Assembly (NCBI GenBank): GCA_910574885.1
Contig: CAJTDD010000036.1
Location: 1-42,762 of the forward strand
Direction: 5' to 3'
DNA from: Lachnospiraceae bacterium
GTDB taxonomy: Bacteria > Bacillota > Clostridia > Lachnospirales > Lachnospiraceae
Length of the DNA: 42,762 nucleotides
The notes below the pieces were generated by a model that was not told where the DNA came from, did not search any database, and saw nothing but the letters and a program-made list of their open reading frames with translations. Of this stretch, positions 15,179-22,147 are shown one piece after another (position 1 is the first letter of the stretch; each line of letters begins with the position of its first letter). The position numbers were made by a program, and so were the translations under genes.

Positions 15179-16558
15179 TTATCTATCGGAAATTTCAGAC
15201 TGATATGACGCATACACAAGATTACGGTTAATATGGCTAGTTCTTACCAGCCCGCATATCCATGGTTTCTCGTTTACAAGTGCCTGATTCTCATCAAGGG
15301 TTTGATCCAGCGCATCCATAAACTTCTCCATAAACGGTTCGTATGTCTTATGAAGCATATCCGCTAATTTACTGCTGATATCTGCGCTCTCTATCTTCCT
15401 TTGCTCAGCAACTCTCTGATTTGCCAAAAATGCCCCTAACTCGGAATCGCTCTTCGACGTACTCCATACCATGTCTGGTCGTTTCAACTGCCCGGAAAGC
15501 GATTTTGCATAGACTCCGGCAAAAGATAAATCCTTTATATCATATAGCGCCTGCTCATTGGATTCCTGTTTTCCGAATCCCTGCCCTTCCTTGGATGCCA
15601 AGAAGCTTTCCCTCAGCCGCGCTGCCATATATGCATCGTCCTGTTTCAGCCATTGATCCGAGGAACCGTCTAATTGGATAGACCCAAGGGCACACTGTAA
15701 TTCATGCCCTGCGGGCGGGTGGACTTCGTCCATTAAGGTATAGAGATCGGTTTGTGCAAGATAATCTCCATAAGCAGCGGCTTTCTTATCTATCATTGCC
15801 AAAACACTGTTTCTCATCTCTTCCGAAACGCCCGTCTGTCCCAGGCCCTCATAAAACTTCCCTATCGTGTCTCCATAGGAATCCGCCATTCGCTCTTTTT
15901 CTTTGGAGTAAATCTCCTCCAGCTTTTGCATTTCCTGCTTTTGCTCGTCGCCAGTGTATTGTTTCTCAATCCTGTCCTTCAAAACTGCATATCTTGAAGC
16001 GAGAAAATCCGCTTTTGTTTCAAGGCGTTCAATATTGTCAAACCCAACGTTCATCTGCACAAAATCCGATTCTACGCCGCGCCAGTCTATCTCGTCGCCT
16101 AACCCCTTTTCATTTAATTCCTGACGAAAACGCTCCAATTCAGCTTCACTTACCTGGCTTGCCAGACAAATTCCTGCCGGTTTTGAGGAATCCCATACAA
16201 ATTTATCGCCTTCAATACGTCCATTGATACGAAACTGTTTCATATACTGATCCAATAAAGCATCTTTTTCCGTATACGAAGTGCGTTCCGATGGAGGGAT
16301 AATTTCATACGTGCGCAGTCTTTCGTCCGGGACAACATAGGTATATTCAACAGGCTCGATTACGCGCATACTATTTCCGTTCGGTCTATATATGCCAGAT
16401 TCACATTTGTTTTGTGCAGTACCGGAACTTATCATCACGGAATCCCGGCGAGTGAACGACTGATTCCATTTCAAAAATGTGGAATTCTGATTCCTTCCTG
16501 AATGGTTTAAACCTATCCGGTTCAAGTAGCTATTGCTTCCCATTTTCCCAATATACAT
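15179..16558 (-). CDS. Unrecognised 459-residue protein, copy 2, with an in-frame repeat insertion
   Basis: Near-identical to 12074-13375 in nearly every residue, including the MYIG start, the Ser/Asn-rich leader and the helical middle. It differs by a 21-residue in-frame insert (LYTLMDEVHPPAGHELQCAL region). The insert is encoded by a 63-bp GC-rich repeat whose relative lies in the leader of the lanthipeptide operon. It also keeps five extra C-terminal residues (EISDR) that copy 1 has lost. AGGGAGGTGATTGA before the ATG is a very strong ribosome site. It begins 177 bp downstream of the lanM stop on the same strand, and no terminator is visible between them, so read-through from the lanthipeptide operon is possible. 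The function is unknown. Confidence 0.75.
   Translation of the reverse strand: MYIGKMGSNSYLNRIGLNHSGRNQNSTFLKWNQSFTRRDSVMISSGTAQNKCESGIYRPNGNSMRVIEPVEYTYVVPDERLRTYEIIPPSERTSYTEKDALLDQYMKQFRINGRIEGDKFVWDSSKPAGICLASQVSEAELERFRQELNEKGLGDEIDWRGVESDFVQMNVGFDNIERLETKADFLASRYAVLKDRIEKQYTGDEQKQEMQKLEEIYSKEKERMADSYGDTIGKFYEGLGQTGVSEEMRNSVLAMIDKKAAAYGDYLAQTDLYTLMDEVHPPAGHELQCALGSIQLDGSSDQWLKQDDAYMAARLRESFLASKEGQGFGKQESNEQALYDIKDLSFAGVYAKSLSGQLKRPDMVWSTSKSDSELGAFLANQRVAEQRKIESADISSKLADMLHKTYEPFMEKFMDALDQTLDENQALVNEKPWICGLVRTSHINRNLVYASYQSEISDR
15681..15743 (-). repeat. Short GC-rich structured repeat, copy A (inside a coding sequence)
   Basis: 63 bp present here but absent from the otherwise near-identical paralogue, so the insertion is seen directly. 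The core (15683-15725) matches 21954-21999. On the minus strand it reads GTCCACCCGCCC, GCA, GGGCATG, then GTGTGCCCTTGGG. GCCC-GCA-GGGC forms a hairpin, and GGGCA can instead pair with downstream TGCCC. ATAGA on both sides may be a target-site duplication, though the empty site supports only ATA. Confidence 0.7.
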
Positions 16559-16735
16559 TCAATCACCTCCCTCCTATAATTTTTATATTTGACTTTCCTT
16601 CAAGTTTCTTAATTATTATATGCACCATATTATAAAAAATTTGATACTTTTTCAGAACAGCGCTATTCCCATTTACTTTATAACACACTTTAGGCTGATT
16701 TTCTACACATAGGCTTAATCTCCAATTTTCTGACC

Positions 16736-19516
16736 TTAATTTCTTTCCAAAAGATTCCAGCACAAAACAAGCCCTATTCCCCCAATACCTGACATAACAG
16801 ACGCATGATAATATTCCCATACAGGCACCTGTTCCAACTCCAGTAACCATTTTTTTGCTTTCAGGCTCTCTTCTCTCAATTCTTTCCTGCCGAGCGCTCT
16901 TGCACATATCTCCAAAATCATATATTTTCCTGCAATCCCATGGCAAATACAACTATCGCCCTCATTTCTCCACCTCATCAGGCATGCAAATCCTCTTTCT
17001 ATATCTCGGCGGACATCTTCATCTTCCCTGAAATCATCCAATTTCAACAGACTAATACGCGACAACAAAATTCCGCTCCCGCCGTGGCACCATGAATCAG
17101 ATTTACTGCCCTTCATTTTCTGCCTACGTATATCCTCCCATGCGCCGCACTCTTCTGAAAACAAAGAATTCTCATAGTTCAGCAACCTTACAATCCTGTC
17201 TATATACGTCTTATTACCAGTATTCCTTAACAACTGTCCATATGCCAGTATTCCTCCACTGTTCCCATGCGCCATGCCCGAAAGCGGTAACTTCTCCGAT
17301 GCACACAGCCATCCGCAGATTTTTTCTGACTCAGTCCGCTCATCCCACAATATCTCCCCTGCTTCGACCGCAAAAGAAAGATACTGTTCTTCACCTGTCA
17401 ACCGAAACAGTTGAAGCAACACAACAATCCATCCGCTGTTTCCTGAAATCAAATCATAACGGCTATCCTGTCTACAAATTTTCTGAACAATCCCTGCATG
17501 TTTCCTTGCATACTGCAAAAAAACTTTCTTACCGGTTATTCGATATAAGATAATATAAGCAAATACTATTGAGCCTTCTCCTTCAAACATTCCTGTTCCG
17601 CATAAGGTATTTTTTCCCTTCTCCTTCGTGTACCCATCCGTGTAATGGAACATCTCCTCTATCAGATCCCGATACACCCTTTCATACTCCCCGGTTCTAC
17701 ATACTGCTAACACAGATGCAAACAAGACCGCCATTCCCGGAACTCCATCATACAGATTCATTCCTGCCTGTTCTATTCTAAAGTCCTTACCAGAAAATTT
17801 CAGACATGTCCACATATATTTTCCATCACACTTCGGCTGGATATCTAATATATGCCTTATAATTCTAAGCAGCACAATCTTTTCAGCTTCACAATCATTA
17901 TCTCTTTTTACAAAATCTGTGGATATGTATCGGTTCTCATCTCCATACGGGAGTCCGCATTCCGCTGATAATCGAATCAACATCTGCTGTCTTTTCAAAT
18001 CTGTAAATGATAACATGTCCACCTTTTTTTGAAAATCTTCGTACGCGCTTTGCACAAAAAAGCTTCCATACTTTGCTCCATGCCCGTCTTTTAGATACGT
18101 ACTTTTCCCATTAAAATGATAAACAGGTATTTCCATATCCATCATTGCTTCTATCTCATAGGCAAATACTCTTCTATACTGTTTATCTTCCGTTTTCTTC
18201 TTTTTCAGTACATGAAGCAAAAGAATTCTATTTATTGTATCTTTCATAAAATACGGCGAAAAGGACGTCTCCAGATACATACTATACTGCTGCGTATGGC
18301 GAAATAAATATCTGCTTTTCTCCCTATATAGCGGTTCAAAGAGCATGTTTATTGCTTCTCTCTCACCCAGCGCCGTACGATAGGCGTCCTCAAAACCGAT
18401 ACAAATCTCCTCCGCCATCCATCTTCCGTTACAAAGCAAAATATTGTCCTGTGCGGAAACTTCTCTTTGCCTGTAATCCAGCTTGATATTAGATGTTTTC
18501 GGATTGGAAATAACAGGCAGCCCAATAGGCGTATTCCCCCAGCAAGACACTGGCAGCATTCCTGTTTCCATAACAGAATCTTTCCCTGCTCCTGGCATTG
18601 TTTCTAAATCTATAAGCTCTGGGTATTCGCCGTCCGCAATTATATTTTCCCTGTGCAGATCTGACGTGCCTGAAAGATAGCAGATAAATAGCTGGATTCC
18701 CAATCTGTAAAAATATCTCTTTATCTCTTCTTCACGTACACAAGGCTTCTGCTCAATATATGCGTCTATTCCACATTCTCTATTAGAAAGGATTTCTCGC
18801 TCCCTGCTGCTTAATTTTAGCTTCCCGCAAAACCAGCCATATATATTCTGGTATATACGATCTTTCTGTAAGCTCCGCGATTTATATATAACCCATCTTT
18901 CATTGTCCAACAATATTTTTGCCGCTGTTTCGCCTCGTGTATGGGAATCTGAGAGTCCCATTTTGATATCATTTATCTGTATGCTGCTATTCTTTTCCTT
19001 CAACATCTTACAGATACGCTGTATTTCGGCAAGAATTTGACTAATCCGTAGCAAAAGAAGGCGCAGCATTTCTGGATAGTTTCTGCACAGCATCTTTATA
19101 TAGGAAGGTCGTTTTAGGAAATGCTCTTCATAGCTTTCATATTCTTCTCGTTCGTTTTTTCCGGATAGTTTCTTTTCTTCCCTACATTTCCCAATGTCTT
19201 CAATAAGACATCTTACCGGAATATCTGCAATCCCTGCCAGTATGTTGTCAGAAATTACTCTCTTACGTTCTTCATCTATTACCAGTAGTCTTCTTAATTC
19301 TCCATTCCCTGCATACTCTAGCGCCACCTGAATAAAGAAACGGTAAAAATATTCAAAATTCATTTCCGGTATTTTTCCGCCGTAATAGTTATGCGTACGC
19401 TCATATATTTGGTATAAATGGATATCACGCCTTTCCCAAAGTATCTCCTTCAAACGTTCACATTCTGTAAAGTCAATCTCACTGTATATTTCTTCACCCA
19501 ATATCTTCTTCCACAT
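16736..19516 (-). CDS. lanM: Class II lanthionine synthetase LanM (bifunctional)
   Basis: 926 residues, near the usual 900-1100. It dehydrates Ser/Thr in a precursor peptide and then couples the dehydro residues to Cys, making lanthionine rings. The N-terminal dehydratase (DUF4135) half carries a kinase-like site: WVIYKSRSL (about 208-216), GTSDLHRENIIADGEYPELI (about 283-302) and LIDLET. The C-terminal cyclase (about 580-926) keeps the LanC residues: GMAHGNSG with His750, WCHGGSG with Cys810, and CHG with Cys858-His859. The three zinc ligands are therefore present. AAAGGTAG precedes the ATG at 19516. It lies downstream of the 42-residue precursor (19733-19861) on the same strand, with a 165-bp palindromic element between. 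No LanT or LanFEG gene adjoins it, so export, leader removal and immunity must come from elsewhere or be dispensable. Confidence 0.95.
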   Translation of the reverse strand: MWKKILGEEIYSEIDFTECERLKEILWERRDIHLYQIYERTHNYYGGKIPEMNFEYFYRFFIQVALEYAGNGELRRLLVIDEERKRVISDNILAGIADIPVRCLIEDIGKCREEKKLSGKNEREEYESYEEHFLKRPSYIKMLCRNYPEMLRLLLLRISQILAEIQRICKMLKEKNSSIQINDIKMGLSDSHTRGETAAKILLDNERWVIYKSRSLQKDRIYQNIYGWFCGKLKLSSREREILSNRECGIDAYIEQKPCVREEEIKRYFYRLGIQLFICYLSGTSDLHRENIIADGEYPELIDLETMPGAGKDSVMETGMLPVSCWGNTPIGLPVISNPKTSNIKLDYRQREVSAQDNILLCNGRWMAEEICIGFEDAYRTALGEREAINMLFEPLYREKSRYLFRHTQQYSMYLETSFSPYFMKDTINRILLLHVLKKKKTEDKQYRRVFAYEIEAMMDMEIPVYHFNGKSTYLKDGHGAKYGSFFVQSAYEDFQKKVDMLSFTDLKRQQMLIRLSAECGLPYGDENRYISTDFVKRDNDCEAEKIVLLRIIRHILDIQPKCDGKYMWTCLKFSGKDFRIEQAGMNLYDGVPGMAVLFASVLAVCRTGEYERVYRDLIEEMFHYTDGYTKEKGKNTLCGTGMFEGEGSIVFAYIILYRITGKKVFLQYARKHAGIVQKICRQDSRYDLISGNSGWIVVLLQLFRLTGEEQYLSFAVEAGEILWDERTESEKICGWLCASEKLPLSGMAHGNSGGILAYGQLLRNTGNKTYIDRIVRLLNYENSLFSEECGAWEDIRRQKMKGSKSDSWCHGGSGILLSRISLLKLDDFREDEDVRRDIERGFACLMRWRNEGDSCICHGIAGKYMILEICARALGRKELREESLKAKKWLLELEQVPVWEYYHASVMSGIGGIGLVLCWNLLERN

Positions 19517-19547
19517 ATCTGTATATTCTACCTTTTAAAATAAAAAA

Positions 19548-19712
19548 CTAGTACAACAGAAATTAAGTTCTTTAATGTTAAACACAGAATTTTTCTTCAT
19601 CTGCAAGGCGAAAAACCGACGGCATAGCGATGGCTACGTTTAGGTTTTGCAACAAGGCAAATGAAAGAAAAGGCAAGTATAACATAAAGAAACTTAATAT
19701 CTGTTGTACTAG
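19548..19712. mobile_element. MITE-like long-palindrome element between precursor gene and lanM
   Basis: Terminal inverted repeats of about 33 bp: left starts CTAGTACAACAGA (19548-19580), right ends TCTGTTGTACTAG (19680-19712). They match at all but one substitution and two single-base gaps. The interior continues the pairing less perfectly (around TTTTCTTCATCTGCAAGG against TTGCCTTGTTGCAAAACC), so the whole 165 bp can fold as one long hairpin. It has no coding frame of its own. Such non-autonomous elements are common in Lachnospiraceae. Here it sits within the operon and may act as an mRNA-processing or attenuation site. Confidence 0.75.
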
Positions 19713-19732
19713 GCAGAACTATCTACTTAATT

Positions 19733-19861
19733 CTAACAGCATAGTAACGTAAAATAACCACCCGTATTGGATGATATATATATTTCCGACTCCTCTTGTT
19801 CTAGTTTTTCTACCTGCTCAAGCTCATATAAAACTGTCTCTAATTTTTCTTCTTGCATCAT
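19733..19861 (-). CDS. lanA: Lanthipeptide precursor peptide (42 residues)
   Basis: A short frame not called by length. GGAGG eight bases before an ATG at 19861 (a second ATG follows immediately) starts 42 codons to a TAG at 19733-19735. The leader-like part, MMQEEKLETVLYELEQVEKL, is acidic and helical, as in class II leaders. The C-terminal part holds every residue LanM needs: Ser25, Ser30, Ser31, Thr33 and Thr38, and two adjacent C-terminal Cys (41, 42). It ends GGYFTLLCC, recalling the FTCC tail of the lacticin 481/ruminococcin A group. GG at 34-35 could be the cleavage site, but would leave only seven residues, so processing probably lies further upstream (after Glu24 or Glu26). It lies 37 bp after the kinase gene and before lanM. 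Confidence 0.82.
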   Translation of the reverse strand: MMQEEKLETVLYELEQVEKLEQEESEIYISSNTGGYFTLLCC

Positions 19862-19898
19862 TCACTATACCTCCATAAAATAATCTAAATTATTGTAT

Positions 19899-21224
19899 TT
19901 ATTCCCCTATATTCCTTAATATACTCACTTCAACTTCAAACCAATTTTCTTTACAATCATAAATAAACTCTCCACCTTCCCTTTTTACAATTTGCCATAC
20001 ATTCTCAAGTCCCCATCCGTGAAGAAGATTATCATTTTTTGTTGTCCTTATCTCTCCCATCTTATTTCCATTTGCTTCTTCCACACAAGAATTACCAATC
20101 TTCATCAAAAACATTTCATTAGCATTTTTTATAAAAAGATGTATCCTACGTCTGGTTGGTTTGCACTTTCTTGCAGCTTCTATGGAATTATCTAATAGAT
20201 TCCCTAATATAATCATGAAGTCCTCACCATTTACAGGAAGACTAAAAATCTCTATATCCGCCGAGAACTGAATCTCGTACCGCTTCATTTGCCGACATTT
20301 ATAGTTCAAAATAAGATCTACCTCTGCAATTCCCGTCCACGTATGTCTCTGCAAAAGTTTTACTTCGCATAAATGTTTCTCAATACATTTCTGCGCATAA
20401 CTGTAGTTTCCTTCTTCCAAGCATCCCTGTAGATACATCAGGGTATGCTTCAAATCATGAAGCCTTTGGGCATCCTCCCTACAGTATTGCGTAATGATTT
20501 TATTTTCCTTTACAAGCTGTTCGTGCTGCCATATCATGCTTATCTGCTCCATTTTACTATATACATACAACGCATATAATAAAAATATAATAAAAGCTCC
20601 AATGACAATTATTGTACCTATTATAATATCATCCGTTCCAAATCGCTTATTTCCTAAATATAGCACAAACTCAAACAGTTCCAAAATGACAATCTCCATC
20701 GTTAAAAGCAACGCTCGCCTTTTCAGAGTTTTCGTTAATTGCTTTAGCAAAACTTCTATTTGTCCTATACACTCACAATATAAAAAGTATATTGAGCATA
20801 CCATAAAAAAGCACAATACCGTTTCTGTCCATACCCGCCCTCCCAGCACATTTATATACAATGTCTCTCTCTTGAGACAAATTCCCCTGATAATCATAAG
20901 AGGAACCTTCGGCAATGAATAAAATATGTCATACATCCAGTTCCACATTATTGCAATCTGTAATCTGCATCGTAAGAATATCTTCATAATAACTGCATTA
21001 AGAACACCGTTTATGACAATTTGAAGCCACGGTATAAACCCATGGCAAGAGTCCCATGCCTGGGCTGCCGCCAGGACAACCATCACCCCTCCTCCAAGCC
21101 ACAGAACGCCTTTCCCGTTCCACCTCTTCTCCGGAAATATGCGATAAAATATGAGTACGCCCAAAATAATCTTGCAAAAGCTGATTGCTATATAGACAGC
21201 CTGAATCATCTCTTTATACTCCAA
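19899..21224 (-). CDS. AgrC-like sensor histidine kinase (GHKL type)
   Basis: 441 residues. The first about 220 residues hold six or seven hydrophobic segments, the multi-pass sensor of peptide-sensing kinases. A linker coil (MEQISMIWQHEQLVKENKII) leads to the phospho-acceptor box AQRLHDLKHTLMYL, and the ATP-binding N-box is IILGNLLDNSIEAARKC, with GWGLENV later as a G-box. This is the GHKL/HPK10 layout of AgrC, PlnB and similar receptors. The gene overlaps the response regulator by 19 bp and is followed by the lanthipeptide precursor after 37 bp. The natural inference is that the kinase senses a peptide, probably the modified product itself. No AgrB or AgrD is present. Confidence 0.88.
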   Translation of the reverse strand: MEYKEMIQAVYIAISFCKIILGVLIFYRIFPEKRWNGKGVLWLGGGVMVVLAAAQAWDSCHGFIPWLQIVINGVLNAVIMKIFLRCRLQIAIMWNWMYDIFYSLPKVPLMIIRGICLKRETLYINVLGGRVWTETVLCFFMVCSIYFLYCECIGQIEVLLKQLTKTLKRRALLLTMEIVILELFEFVLYLGNKRFGTDDIIIGTIIVIGAFIIFLLYALYVYSKMEQISMIWQHEQLVKENKIITQYCREDAQRLHDLKHTLMYLQGCLEEGNYSYAQKCIEKHLCEVKLLQRHTWTGIAEVDLILNYKCRQMKRYEIQFSADIEIFSLPVNGEDFMIILGNLLDNSIEAARKCKPTRRRIHLFIKNANEMFLMKIGNSCVEEANGNKMGEIRTTKNDNLLHGWGLENVWQIVKREGGEFIYDCKENWFEVEVSILRNIGE

Positions 21225-21919
21225 TACTCTTTAACCCTATTCTTCACATTCCTTAGCTGGGGCTGGCTTACCGGTAGGAACGCCCCGTCCCTCATCTTCA
21301 CCTGATGGTCTCTTAGCGACATAATATGCTTTAGACTGGCGACATAACTTCTGTCGATTTTTACAAAATTGGCTGGATTCAACTGCTCATATGCTTCATT
21401 CATCGTCATGCGGACCTTGCTTTCGCCTCCCTTATGTACGATGCGTATATATTTCTTTTCTTTGATTATATACAGGATATGATCCTCCGGTATCTTTTCC
21501 AGATTCGAGCCGTTCATCACAATAAAATATCTTTTTTCCTTCAATTTCATCTCATTTGTCAGGACAGTATATGCTTCCGGCAGTTTTTCCTCCATCATAA
21601 TCTTAGGTATGTACCGAAACGCATTCACCTCATAAGCCGCCACTGCATATTCTACATAATTCGTAATAAAAATGAGAACTGCATCCGGCTGACACAGCTT
21701 TACCTTGCTTCCGACTTCCAATCCACTTGTCCCCGGAAGCTCCATGTCCAGCAAAATAATATCACAATCCCGTTCCTTCATCTCATTTAAGAATTCTTCT
21801 GTATCCGTATGGCATCTCAGCTCGTACTCCTCATCCACATGCTCAAAATGCCTCCTCGAAATATCTTTAATAGCTTCAATACAACATATATCATCATCTA
21901 ATACCACGATTTCAACCAT
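21206..21919 (-). CDS. LytTR-type response regulator (AgrA-like)
   Basis: 237 residues. Receiver domain: MVEIVVLDDD at the start and IILLDMELPG around the phospho-accepting Asp (about 57), with IFITNY following. The C-terminal LytTR DNA-binding domain covers about 130-230 (KYIRIVHKGGESKVRMTMNE and NFVKIDRSYVASLKHI). This pair of domains is that of AgrA and of bacteriocin regulators such as PlnC. It is the first gene of the lanthipeptide operon; a sigma-A-like promoter lies about 92-119 bp upstream. LytTR-type direct repeats could not be firmly placed. Confidence 0.9.
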   Translation of the reverse strand: MVEIVVLDDDICCIEAIKDISRRHFEHVDEEYELRCHTDTEEFLNEMKERDCDIILLDMELPGTSGLEVGSKVKLCQPDAVLIFITNYVEYAVAAYEVNAFRYIPKIMMEEKLPEAYTVLTNEMKLKEKRYFIVMNGSNLEKIPEDHILYIIKEKKYIRIVHKGGESKVRMTMNEAYEQLNPANFVKIDRSYVASLKHIMSLRDHQVKMRDGAFLPVSQPQLRNVKNRVKEYWSIKR

Positions 21920-21953
21920 ATCATATATCCCTCATTTATAACACATAAGTATC

Positions 21954-21999
21954 CCCAAGGGCACACCGTGATGCATGCCCCTGACGGGGCGGGTGGACT
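21954..21999 (-). repeat. Short GC-rich structured repeat, copy B (operon leader)
   Basis: Related to copy A (15683-15725) over 46 bp, with three extra bases. On the minus strand GCCCC-GTCA-GGGGC forms a perfect hairpin. In copy A the equivalent is GCCC-GCA-GGGC, so the stem gained a pair on both sides. GGGCA can also pair with the later TGCCC, excluding the first hairpin. Similarity continues weakly to the GTATA at 22012-22016, overlapping the -10 box of the promoter. Confidence 0.7.
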
Positions 22000-22010
22000 A
22001 CTCCCAATAG

Positions 22011-22038
22011 AGTATAACATATCATCCGCCGCTTTCAA
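22011..22038 (-). promoter_or_regulatory. Promoter of the regulator-kinase-lanthipeptide operon
   Basis: On the minus strand: TTGAAA (22033-22038), a 16-bp spacer and TATACT (22011-22016). Transcription should start near 22004, giving a leader of about 85 nt that contains repeat copy B. Confidence 0.55.
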
Positions 22039-22090
22039 ACATCTGACCCCGAACTCTTAAATTTTGACCTCAAATTAATATTTCTTACAC

Positions 22091-22128
22091 AAAAGGGAGA
22101 CATCCGCTCTCCAAAGCTTCTGTCTCCC
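22091..22128 (-). terminator. Intrinsic terminator after the glycoside hydrolase gene
   Basis: GGGAGACA (22095-22102) and TGTCTCCC (22121-22128) form an 8-bp stem. On the minus strand TTTTG follows. It lies about 20 bp past the stop codon of the 619-residue gene and closes the carbohydrate operon. Confidence 0.7.
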
Positions 22129-22147
22129 ATCTCATCAGCCTTACGCT

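Noticed and set aside
16563..16952. Minus-strand frame of 129 codons overlapping the lanM 3' end
   Set aside because: It overlaps the LanC domain codons in another frame, including the Cys-His region. The LanM frame is clearly the real one.
19548..19712. Palindromic element as an RNA gene or riboswitch
   Set aside because: The nearly perfect terminal inverted repeats and lack of conserved motif suit a MITE-like insertion better than a known riboswitch class.
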